From: Pseudomonadaceae bacterium
GTDB lineage: Bacteria; Pseudomonadota; Alphaproteobacteria; UBA2136; UBA6156
NCBI GenBank assembly: GCA_024236095.1
Contig: JACKLD010000013.1
Coordinates: forward strand, 248,001 to 312,000
DNA: 64,000 nucleotides
Direction: 5' to 3'
Shown: one piece after another, positions 25,484 through 35,780 of the stretch
How the letters are laid out: each line of letters starts with the position of its first letter
Numbering within the stretch: the stretch's first letter is position 1
Translations under genes and position numbers: made by a program
Notes under the pieces: generated by a model
What the model saw: only the letters and a program-made list of their open reading frames with translations
What the model was told of the DNA's origin: nothing
Database searches by the model: none

Positions 25484-25897
25484 ATGGTAAATCTCGTAAC
25501 AGCGGAGAAACTTCGTGCTAATGGCGGAACGATTGAAGAGCGCATCGCAGAACTGACCAAGGTGGAACGTCAAGTGTACGATAAAACAGCCACTTATTTG
25601 AATGAGCGTCTTTTGCGGGAAAGCAAGGCCTCAACCTCCCTTTGTTGCACCGTTTCTAGCCTTCGAGCAGTTATTCAAAAAAACAACCCCAAACTGAAGC
25701 AACGTGGGCCTGGTGACAACATGGGAATACCCTTCCAAAAGCCATTTGGAATTGTTTTGGATGCCTTACGTGGCAATGGAATGAACGTGCATGAGTTTAA
25801 CAAGGTTTCTGAAAAGGCTAAGACAGGAACAGACAAGGCCGTACCCCATGTCAGAATTTCATGGGAAAAAACAACTGATGGACGGGATGGTTCCTAA
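25484..25897 (+). CDS. Hypothetical protein between recN and ligA
   Basis: A 137 aa soluble protein. ATG 25484 is set by the strong SD GGAGGAGAGAG; a longer reading frame upstream overlaps recN and is artefactual. It has its own promoter. The N-terminal half is helical (EERIAELTKVERQVYDKTA), and the C-terminal half is basic with KTGTDKAVPHVRISW. Codon use is less GC-biased than the neighbours, which may indicate acquisition. No family recognised. Confidence 0.75.
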   Translation: MVNLVTAEKLRANGGTIEERIAELTKVERQVYDKTATYLNERLLRESKASTSLCCTVSSLRAVIQKNNPKLKQRGPGDNMGIPFQKPFGIVLDALRGNGMNVHEFNKVSEKAKTGTDKAVPHVRISWEKTTDGRDGS

Positions 25898-25909
25898 ATA
25901 ATAGGTTTC

Positions 25910-27982
25910 ATGCCCGACCTCTTCACCCACGCCAATACCACCACCGCCCGCCGCATGGCCGATTTGGCCGCGCGCCTGCGTGAAGCCAACCACGCCTACT
26001 ACACCCAAAACCAACCGGTTATCAGCGATGCCGAATACGACGCATTGTTCCGTGAACTTCAAGCCTTGGAGGCCGCCCACCCCGAACTGGCCGCCGCCGA
26101 CTCCCCCACCCGCACGGTTGCCGACGGCCTGCTGGAAGGCTTTGCCAAACACCGCCATGTGCAGCCGATGATATCCCTCCGCAGTGCCGACACGCGCGAC
26201 AAGGTGGACGACTTCTTCAAATCCCTCACCAACTTTCTCGGTGTGACCGACATCCCCGAACTGGTGGTGGAGCCGAAAATCGACGGCCTCTCCCTTTCGC
26301 TTACCTATGAAAACGGCCAGCTCACCCACGCCACCACCCGTGGCAACAAGGAGGAGGGCGAAGACGTGCTGGCCAATGCCCGCACCCTTGCCACCATCCC
26401 CTCGTCATTGCGAGCCGCAGGCGAAGCAATCTCCCAAAATATCCCACCCCTCGTCGAAGTCCGCGGCGAAGTTTACATGGACTACGCAGGCCTCCAAACG
26501 GTCAACGATGCCCAATTGGCCGCCGGAAAACCCGCCTTTGCCAACACCCGCAACGCGGCGGCAGGCAGCATGCGGCAACTGGATACCCGCATCACCCGTG
26601 CCCGCCCGCTCAAGTTCTACGCCTACGGCCTCGGTGCCCTGCAAAGCGATAACCCACCACAAACCCACCAAGAAGAACTTGCCCTCCTTGCCGCATGGGG
26701 CTTCACCATCACCGACGAGCACCGCACCGTCGCCACGCTGGAGGAGGCGGTGGCCATCTTTGAAGAATGGAACGCCAAACGCGACAGCCTGCCCTACGCG
26801 ATAGACGGCATGGTGTATAAGGTGAACGACCTTGCCCTCCAGCGCCGCTTGGGTGTGGTGGGGCGCGAGCCGCGCTACGCCGTGGCCCATAAGTTCAAAG
26901 CCGAGGGCGGCACCAGCGTGGTCAAAGCCATCGACGTGCAGGTAGGCCGCAGCGGCAAAATCACCCCTGTGGCGCGGCTGGAACCGGTGGAGATTTTAGG
27001 CGCCACCATCACCAACGCCACCCTGCACAACGAGGATTACATTGCCAGCCGCGACATCCGCGTGGGCGATACGGTGTTTGTCGAGCGCGCGGGCGATGTC
27101 ATCCCCCAAGTCATCGCCGTGGTGGACGGGCAGCGTCCACCCGCCAGCACGCCGTATGTGTTCCCCACCCATTGCCCCTCTTGCGGTAGCCAGTTGGCGC
27201 GCGAAGACGGCGAGGCCGACTGGCGCTGCCTCAACCACTTCGACTGCAAGGCGCAGGTGGAGGCTGCCATCATCCACGCCGTCGGCAAAACCGCGCTGGA
27301 TATCGACGGCCTCGGCGAAAAACAGGTGCAGCTGTTCATGCACGAAGGGTTGTTGAAAACCCTCGCCGACATCTACGCCCTGCCGCGCCATGCCGAAACC
27401 ATCATGGGTTGGGAAGGCTATGGCGAAACCTCGGTGGCCAATCTGGTCGAGGCCATCGAGAAAGCCCGCACGCCGAGCCTGCCGCGCTTCATCGTGGCGC
27501 TGGGCATCCCCCATGTGGGAGCCGAAACCGCCCGCGATTTGGCCCGCAATTATCCCTCGTGGGAGGCCTTTTACACTGCCGTCAGCGCCCCCGATGCCGC
27601 CACCGCGCTGATGGAATTGGAAGGCATCGGCCCCAAGGTGGCAGGCAGCATCGCGCACTTTTTTGCTAACCCGCACAACCGCCAACTGCTGGAGGTGCTG
27701 CGCCTCAACGGGGTGCGCCCGCAAGACTATGAAAACACCGTCCTGCAGGGCGGGGTCTTCAGCGGCAAAACCGTGGTACTGACCGGCACCTTGGAAGGCA
27801 TGACCCGCGCCGAAGCCAAAGCCCGTCTGGAAGGGCAGGGGGCCAAGGTCTCCGGCAGTGTTTCCGCCAAAACCGATTATGTCATTGCCGGCACCGAAGC
27901 CGGCAGCAAACTGAAGGACGCCCAACGGCTGGGGGTTGCGGTGCTGGATGAGGCGGCACTTCGAGCCATGCTGGCCGGATAA
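25910..27982 (+). CDS. ligA: NAD-dependent DNA ligase LigA
   Basis: Seals nicks in replication and repair using NAD+. At 690 aa it is full length. Domains in order: Ia (ADLAARLREANHAYYTQN), adenylation domain with nucleotidyl-accepting Lys in EPKIDGLSLSL, OB fold (VGRSGKITPVARLEPV), a Cys4 zinc finger (CPSCGSQL with CLNHFDCKAQ), helix-hairpin-helix repeats (ALGIPHVGAETA) and a C-terminal BRCT domain (GKTVVLTGTLEGMTR). A palindromic repeat starts at its stop codon and a terminator follows. Confidence 0.97.
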   Translation: MPDLFTHANTTTARRMADLAARLREANHAYYTQNQPVISDAEYDALFRELQALEAAHPELAAADSPTRTVADGLLEGFAKHRHVQPMISLRSADTRDKVDDFFKSLTNFLGVTDIPELVVEPKIDGLSLSLTYENGQLTHATTRGNKEEGEDVLANARTLATIPSSLRAAGEAISQNIPPLVEVRGEVYMDYAGLQTVNDAQLAAGKPAFANTRNAAAGSMRQLDTRITRARPLKFYAYGLGALQSDNPPQTHQEELALLAAWGFTITDEHRTVATLEEAVAIFEEWNAKRDSLPYAIDGMVYKVNDLALQRRLGVVGREPRYAVAHKFKAEGGTSVVKAIDVQVGRSGKITPVARLEPVEILGATITNATLHNEDYIASRDIRVGDTVFVERAGDVIPQVIAVVDGQRPPASTPYVFPTHCPSCGSQLAREDGEADWRCLNHFDCKAQVEAAIIHAVGKTALDIDGLGEKQVQLFMHEGLLKTLADIYALPRHAETIMGWEGYGETSVANLVEAIEKARTPSLPRFIVALGIPHVGAETARDLARNYPSWEAFYTAVSAPDAATALMELEGIGPKVAGSIAHFFANPHNRQLLEVLRLNGVRPQDYENTVLQGGVFSGKTVVLTGTLEGMTRAEAKARLEGQGAKVSGSVSAKTDYVIAGTEAGSKLKDAQRLGVAVLDEAALRAMLAG

Positions 27983-28025
27983 AGCCATTCCCACAAATGG
28001 GGACATATTTATGGGAATGGCTTTA
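27981..28025. repeat. 45-bp dispersed palindrome, copy 1
   Basis: AAAGCCATTCCCA and TGGGAATGGCTTT form a 13-bp inverted repeat around a 19-nt loop that includes CAAATGG. It begins inside the ligA stop codon. A second copy with the same arms and a similar loop is at 55711-55755, also on a stop codon. Confidence 0.85.
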
Positions 28026-28034
28026 GAGCCCACA

Positions 28035-28076
28035 AAAAAACGCCCCCTTGTTTTTATTGTTACGGGGCGCTTTTTT
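28035..28076 (+). terminator. Rho-independent terminator after ligA
   Basis: AAAAAACGCCCC pairs with GGGGCGCTTTTTT across an A/T-rich loop. The symmetric A and T runs make it usable from both strands. The rest of 28077-28353 holds nothing recognisable. Confidence 0.85.
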
Positions 28077-28353
28077 GTAAGGTCGAATGGCGTCCCTCTT
28101 GCGAAAGGCAGCCGTGCACCGGAGTTTGTTGGATTATTCTTGTTCGCCGGTCAGCAAGCGTGGTGCGGTATTTGCCGTTCTTGCCACGCACAACGGTCAG
28201 GTGATGTCACTGTAAGCAGGGAAAATGCATACATCAAGCCCAACCTGACACCCCTTGCCGAACCCTGTGGCACAGGTGACAGTTTTGTATGATGGATGGA
28301 ACATGGACTCTCTTGCCCTTGCGGTGACTCGCCGCGCCCCCCATAATGGCCCT

Positions 28354-28992
28354 ATGAGCAAAGCCCCGCGTATCGACCCTATCCGCAACCTGATGACCCG
28401 CCGTCGCGCCCAGCCCGAAGCTGCGTACAGTGCCGAGGAAGTAGACGAACTATTGAACTATTACAAGCAACTGCAAGAGAAGGTTGCCCGTCAGGATGAA
28501 CAGATTGAGAGCTTGCAAAAATCCAGCCGCGCCGATCCGGTGACCGGCCTTGCCAACCGCGTCACCTTGCAAGAAGAGGTGGAACGCAGCCTCGCCACGG
28601 CCAAGCGCTATGGCCGCAGCCACGCCCTGCTGAAGCTGATGGTGAACGATTTTGAAGGCTACAATGCCATGGGTGCTGAAACGGCGGTGGCGGTGCTCAC
28701 CCATATTTCCCGCGTCATCCGCCAAGGCATCCGCAGCACCGACATCGCTGCCCGCAGCCATGGAGCCGAGTTTTACGTTATCCTGAACGAACTTCGCGCG
28801 TTGGATAATGCCCAGATGCGCGCGCAGGAAATCGCCAAGGCGGTGGCCTCCACCCCCTGCATCACCCCCGGCCACACGCTGTATGTGGGGGTCACCGTGG
28901 GGGCGTGTTTGTTCAGCATGGATGATACCGCCGAGTCGGTATTCGCCAACGCCAACGCCGCCATGGAGGCGGCGCAGACGGCACTGGCCTGA
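28354..28992 (+). CDS. Degenerate GGDEF-domain protein
   Basis: About 212 aa if started at ATG 28354 (MSKAPRIDPIRN); ATG 28303 would add 17 residues and neither has a strong SD. A coiled coil (residues about 30-60, VDELLNYYKQLQEKVARQD) precedes a GGDEF-fold domain recognisable from DPVTGLANRVTLQEEVE and the overall length. The active-site signature reads SHGAEF instead of GGDEF, and the metal-binding DxxxFK region is VNDFEGYN. Cyclase activity is therefore unlikely; such domains can bind GTP or c-di-GMP, or act as partners. Stand-alone, with a terminator upstream and lon convergent. Confidence 0.85.
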   Translation: MSKAPRIDPIRNLMTRRRAQPEAAYSAEEVDELLNYYKQLQEKVARQDEQIESLQKSSRADPVTGLANRVTLQEEVERSLATAKRYGRSHALLKLMVNDFEGYNAMGAETAVAVLTHISRVIRQGIRSTDIAARSHGAEFYVILNELRALDNAQMRAQEIAKAVASTPCITPGHTLYVGVTVGACLFSMDDTAESVFANANAAMEAAQTALA

Positions 28993-29025
28993 TAAGGCTG
29001 CCGGAGGTTTCTTGAGTTAGGCCGG

Positions 29026-31563
<2,538 letters not shown>

Positions 31564-31592
31564 GGGGTATTCCTTATCTTGTTGGCGGCAGG

Positions 31593-31619
31593 TTAGCACT
31601 CATGGCTATTGAGTGACAA
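31593..31619 (-). promoter_or_regulatory. CIRCE element (HrcA operator) upstream of lon
   Basis: On the plus strand: TTAGCACTC, 9-bp spacer, GAGTGACAA. The consensus is TTAGCACTC-N9-GAGTGCTAA, so the left arm is perfect and the right has two mismatches. It lies 30 bp before the lon start, suited to repression by HrcA and release on heat shock. Confidence 0.85.
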
Positions 31620-31840
31620 GAGCCATTTTTGCACCACGCTGACGCGCGTTGGCGCCATGGTGGCACTGTTGGGGAGGAGTTTGCAAGGCGTATGCCACAT
31701 ACACCTGCGGAGCAATGCGGCAGATGTGTGGGTTTGGGGAAGGGGGTGTGGCGGGAAGGGGGGGGCGATAGGAATGGACTTGAATAACCTTGTGACGATA
31801 ACCATATAGCATATGAGCATAAAGACAGGACTTTATTGAG

Positions 31841-32557
31841 ATGTATGCGCGTCGTTCCCTTCTCGCCTTGGCTGCCATTGTCCCTATGGTATTAAGCACG
31901 ACAGCCTTGGGGTGCCCCCGCGCCCCAGAACGTTGCGGCCCGTTACAAGGGCAGGCATTTCAAGACACCAGAACAACGGCATCTCTTACCAAAGCCGAGA
32001 AGGAAAAAGCCTTGGAGGCCGTAACGCTGGCCCAAGCTGGTGTGCAGGGTTTTGCTACACAATTGGCCAATGTGCTTCAAAACGGTTACGAGTCGGAAGT
32101 TGGACACTTGAAAGGCGAAGATGCCTTCCGCCGCTTTGCTTTGGATGTGTATTTGTCGTTACGTGAGGATACCTCGGATATTTCCGAAGGGTATATTGCA
32201 TTACATGACCTGAGCAAGCATGTTGCCGCAGAGGGCGTTGTGCAGGTTCTCGGGGCCTTTGCCGAAGACATGGTGGCGCCGAAAGACAGCCGAAGCCTTA
32301 AGCACCGTGCCGATTTCTCCGACCCCGCCCAAGCCCTGCAAATTTTGGGCAAGCGCATGGCACAACTTAACAACCCCGATGTCAAATCAGGGCTTAGGCA
32401 TCTGGGAGAACAGGCCATTGCCCGACAGCTCCCCCAACATGGCTACTCTTTGACAAGGATTGCCGATGAACTACAGTTAGCGTCTGTTGCCCAACAAGTT
32501 GGGCTTGGCACCCAGTTCAAAGAGGCGTCCCGTTCCGGTTCTTACGGAAGAAACTAA
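31841..32557 (+). CDS. Hypothetical exported protein between lon and clpX
   Basis: A 238 aa protein with a Sec signal peptide (residues 1-24, RSLLALAAIVPMVLSTTALGC; the Cys at the end could also be a lipobox). Two further Cys follow (APERCGPL). The mature part is mostly helical, with an amphipathic stretch SLTKAEKEKALEAVTLAQAG. No known domain. Its end overlaps clpX (convergent) by 4 bp. A roughly 220-bp upstream gap shared with lon contains the CIRCE site and an A/T-rich stretch near 31780-31820 that may be its promoter. Confidence 0.75.
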   Translation: MYARRSLLALAAIVPMVLSTTALGCPRAPERCGPLQGQAFQDTRTTASLTKAEKEKALEAVTLAQAGVQGFATQLANVLQNGYESEVGHLKGEDAFRRFALDVYLSLREDTSDISEGYIALHDLSKHVAAEGVVQVLGAFAEDMVAPKDSRSLKHRADFSDPAQALQILGKRMAQLNNPDVKSGLRHLGEQAIARQLPQHGYSLTRIADELQLASVAQQVGLGTQFKEASRSGSYGRN

Positions 32558-33861
32558 CTCGCCTTCTTTTTACCTGCCTTGCCGGATTTGGCAGGCTTGC
32601 TGGCATCGGTAAAAATCTTCAGCGGCTCGGCGTTGTGTTCCACCACCTGTTGGTTGATGACCACTTCTTCCAGCCCGTCGTTGCCGGGCAGGTCGTACAT
32701 GGTATCCAGCAGCATGTTCTCCATGATGGAACGCAGGCCGCGGGCGCCGGTCTTGCGGGCGATGGCCTGCTTGGCGATGCTGTGGAGCGCGTCTTGCGCA
32801 AAGGTCAGCTTGACGTTTTCCATGTCGAACAGCGCGCCGTATTGCTTGACCAGTGCGTTTTTGGGCTGGGTGAGAATGTCGATGAGAGCGGCCTCGTCCA
32901 AATCCTCCAGCGTCGCCAACACTGGCAAACGGCCGATGAACTCGGGGATAAGCCCGTATTTCACCAGGTCTTCCGGTTCGACATGCTGGAAAAGTTCGCC
33001 GATACCACGCTCGTCTTCCTTGGCCACCTCGGCGTTGAAACCCATGCCGCGCTTTTGCATGCGGGCGGCGATGACCTTGTCCAGCCCGGCAAACGCCCCG
33101 CCGCAGATGAACAGGATATTGGAGGTGTCCACCTGCAAGAACTCTTGCTGCGGGTGCTTGCGCCCGCCTTGGGGCGGCACGCTGGCGATGGTGCCTTCAA
33201 TCATTTTCAACAGCGCCTGCTGCACCCCTTCGCCGCTCACGTCGCGGGTGATGGAAGGGTTTTCCGACTTGCGGGAAATCTTGTCGATTTCATCGACGTA
33301 CACGATGCCGCGCTGGGCGCGCTCCACATTGTAGTCGGCGGCCTGCAGAAGTTTCAGGATGATGTTCTCGACATCTTCGCCCACATAGCCCGCTTCGGTC
33401 AGCGTGGTGGCATCGGCCACGGTAAAGGGCACGTCCAACGTGCGGGCCAGCGTTTGCGCCAGCAGGGTCTTGCCGGTCCCGGTGGGGCCGATGAGCAGGA
33501 TGTTGGACTTTTGGATTTCCACGTCCTTTTTGTCGCCGCTCATGTGGTTGATGCGCTTGTAATGGTTGTGCACCGCCACGCTGAGGGTGCGTTTGGCGCG
33601 GAATTGTCCGATGACATAATCATCCAATACGGCGTTGATTTCGGCGGGCGTGGGCAGTTCGCCCTCTTTGCCCACCTTGCTGTTCCCTGCGGCAGGAGCG
33701 GCGCCGGCAGCTTCTTCTTCCCGCACGATGTCCATGCACAGGCGCACACACTCATCGCAGATGAACACCGTGGGGCCGGCAATCAGCTTGCGCACCTCGT
33801 GCTGGCTTTTGCCGCAAAAGCTGCAATACAGGGTGCCGGAGGTGTCGGTTTTTTTGCTCAT
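32554..33861 (-). CDS. clpX: ClpX, ATPase subunit of the ClpXP protease
   Basis: Unfolds tagged proteins and feeds them to ClpP. The 435 aa protein from ATG 33861 has the N-terminal Cys4 zinc-binding domain (CSFCGKSQHEVRK, CDECVRLC), Walker A GPTGTGKT, Walker B VYVDEIDKI, the pore loop GYVGEDVEN, the sensor-2 region (GARGLRS) and the C-terminal domain. A longer start at 33888 is possible. It is not beside clpP, which is about 7 kb away with surface genes and tig between. Extra C-terminal Lys/Ala (PAKSGKAGKKKAS) echoes the tail on Lon. Confidence 0.97.
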   Translation of the reverse strand: MSKKTDTSGTLYCSFCGKSQHEVRKLIAGPTVFICDECVRLCMDIVREEEAAGAAPAAGNSKVGKEGELPTPAEINAVLDDYVIGQFRAKRTLSVAVHNHYKRINHMSGDKKDVEIQKSNILLIGPTGTGKTLLAQTLARTLDVPFTVADATTLTEAGYVGEDVENIILKLLQAADYNVERAQRGIVYVDEIDKISRKSENPSITRDVSGEGVQQALLKMIEGTIASVPPQGGRKHPQQEFLQVDTSNILFICGGAFAGLDKVIAARMQKRGMGFNAEVAKEDERGIGELFQHVEPEDLVKYGLIPEFIGRLPVLATLEDLDEAALIDILTQPKNALVKQYGALFDMENVKLTFAQDALHSIAKQAIARKTGARGLRSIMENMLLDTMYDLPGNDGLEEVVINQQVVEHNAEPLKIFTDASKPAKSGKAGKKKAS

Positions 33862-34063
33862 GCGGATATCTGCCTTTTGATTGGGCAAGCCTCGGCCAGC
33901 AGGGCGGGCTTGTCAAGCATGGGCGTGGTGTGCCTGTGACGGCAGGCGTGGCAGGGATGCCACGGGCAAGGCACTTGCCGCAAGGGAGGCTTTCCCGTAT
34001 GCATGGCGCCCATGTGCCTGACCCGTCTGAAAGATATGTTGCGCCCGTGGCTGCTGATGCTCC

Positions 34064-34726
34064 GTGCCCCCCCGTTTTATAAGTTACAGCCAGATGGCGG
34101 AGGATGTCCTGATTGCACGGGCATGGACCGGCATAGGGCGCAAACTGTCCGATTTGCGCTATGTGGAGGTTGGGGGGAATCATCCGCGTTACCTGAGCGT
34201 GACATACAGCTTGTACAAGCAAGGCGCGCGTGGCGTGGTGGTGGAGCCCAACCCCACGTTGGCACCGTTGTGGGGAATGTTCCGCCCACGCGATGTGTTG
34301 GTACGGGCCGGAGCAAGTTGGATGAAAAAGGCCAGTATCGCCACCTACTGGAGTTTCCGCCGCCATACCTTGAACACGTTTGACGAAGCCAGTGCCAAGG
34401 CCATGATAAAGATTCATGCCGATGAGTCTCCGGCCAAGCTGAAGTTGCCATTGCTGCCGTGGGCCGATATTCTTGCGCAGGGAGACGCACCCGAACTGGT
34501 GGTTCTGGATACTGAAGGGCTGGATGAAAAACTGCTGAAAGCCTTTCCCTTCGAGAGCCTCAAGCCCACCTTGTTTTGTGTGGAAACGCTGCTTTATGAT
34601 ATCTCCGGTGCGCCCCGGAAGATTGCGCCGATGTTCAAACTGATGGAAAAACAAGGATATATGGTGCTGGCCGACACGCTGGTGAATACGGTGTTTGTGC
34701 GTAGGGATGTGTGGGTGGAAAGGTAG
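34064..34726 (+). CDS. FkbM-like methyltransferase-family protein
   Basis: A 220 aa protein resembling the FkbM group often found in polysaccharide loci: QMAEDVLIAR at the N-terminus, YVEVGGNHPRYLSVTYSLY as the SAM-binding loop, GVVVEPNPTL as the second strand, and PELVVLDTEGLDEKLLKAF as the catalytic-region block. The only in-frame start is GTG 34064 without an SD. A good SD (GGGAGG) and ATG at 34003 lie in another frame, separated by a run of seven C (34067-34073). Loss of one C would fuse them, so the gene may be phase-variable or slightly mis-sequenced. Substrate unknown. Confidence 0.7.
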   Translation: MPPRFISYSQMAEDVLIARAWTGIGRKLSDLRYVEVGGNHPRYLSVTYSLYKQGARGVVVEPNPTLAPLWGMFRPRDVLVRAGASWMKKASIATYWSFRRHTLNTFDEASAKAMIKIHADESPAKLKLPLLPWADILAQGDAPELVVLDTEGLDEKLLKAFPFESLKPTLFCVETLLYDISGAPRKIAPMFKLMEKQGYMVLADTLVNTVFVRRDVWVER

Positions 34727-34742
34727 GCACTGTTAGTAAAGG

Positions 34743-35672
34743 TTATTTGACCGCCTTGAGTGTCAACGACTGTGCGCCTTCGTCACCCAGCAAGTGGATG
34801 AACGACACGCGGGCGGAAACGAACCCCGCCTCTTTCAATGTAGGTTGCAAGGCTTTCCAGCGGGCTTTGGCAAGGGCGGTGGTGTTGGCGCCCAGCGGCA
34901 GAGCGGCGGTGACGGTGGTGATCTGCAGGTTGTGGCGTCCCGCGTATTTCTTGGCCCATGCGGCCAGTTTGCCGGTAGGAGTGGCGGTGCGGTCAGCCTG
35001 ATAGGCAAGCGTCAGCGGCGGCGGCAAGGCGTTGGCAGGGGCTTGGGTTTCCGGAGACTTGGGCTTGGCGGAGGCAGGCATTGCCACCTTGGAAGGCTCG
35101 GGCGTAGCGGGTGCTGCTGCGGTGGGCGATGTCACCGTGGGCGTAGCGGGAGAAGCAATGTCGGCGGCCATTTTCGCCATATCCTTGCGGATGGCGGAGA
35201 ATTCGGCCTGTACCTCGGCCATGTCGCTGCGGATGTCGGAAAGGGACGGCGGCGGCTCGGCGCCAGATGGCGCCAGCGGTAGCGCGGTTTCTGTCTCATC
35301 ATTGAACATGCGGCCGCTGATGCTGCCATCGGTGGTCAGCGGCGCTTCGCGCGGCAAGATCAAAAAGCTGTCATCGCCCAGCACCTCCACCCGCTGGGGG
35401 ATCTGCACCGGCTGCAATGGTTTGGGGCGGCGGGCTTGGATTTCGGCTTCGGCGGCGGCACGCATTTCGGCTTCGGTGGGCAAGGGGGCCAGCGCCTCGG
35501 TGGCCGATACGGTGGTGGCGGGCTCCGGCAGGGCGGGAGGGCTTGGCGGCAGCGGTGCTTCGGCCTCCAGCGGCCGCATCACCGGGGCGGGGCCGGGGGC
35601 GTTGTCGGCCCATGCAGGTGCGGCCCATGGCAGGCAGGCGGCAACGGCAATCAGGGCAAAGAGGTGTCTCAT
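34743..35672 (-). CDS. Hypothetical periplasmic Pro/Ala-rich protein
   Basis: A 309 aa protein with a clear signal peptide (residues 1-22, LFALIAVAACLPWAAPAWA). It is rich in Pro, Ala and Glu, with a coiled-coil piece (LSDIRSDMAEVQAEFSAIRK) near residue 145-175. The C-terminal 90 residues form a compact-looking unit (KLAAWAKKYAGRHNLQITTV, LPLGANTTALAKARWKAL) that resembles an OmpA-type or SPOR-like fold only loosely. No family claimed. Much longer frames upstream on this strand are antisense to the O-antigen ligase gene. It is divergent from that gene, with about 100 bp between. Confidence 0.75.
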   Translation of the reverse strand: MRHLFALIAVAACLPWAAPAWADNAPGPAPVMRPLEAEAPLPPSPPALPEPATTVSATEALAPLPTEAEMRAAAEAEIQARRPKPLQPVQIPQRVEVLGDDSFLILPREAPLTTDGSISGRMFNDETETALPLAPSGAEPPPSLSDIRSDMAEVQAEFSAIRKDMAKMAADIASPATPTVTSPTAAAPATPEPSKVAMPASAKPKSPETQAPANALPPPLTLAYQADRTATPTGKLAAWAKKYAGRHNLQITTVTAALPLGANTTALAKARWKALQPTLKEAGFVSARVSFIHLLGDEGAQSLTLKAVK

Positions 35673-35780
35673 TGTTTTGCGCCATGCTAGCCGATACTCG
35701 CGCCTTTGAACATGGCGCTGCCCGTACACCATGCAGCACACTTGCGGGGGCGGCGCCTTGGGGCTAGCGTGCCCTGCATC

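Noticed and set aside
32635..33939. Plus-strand frame opposite clpX
   Set aside because: clpX is certain from its motifs; the antisense product has no family features.
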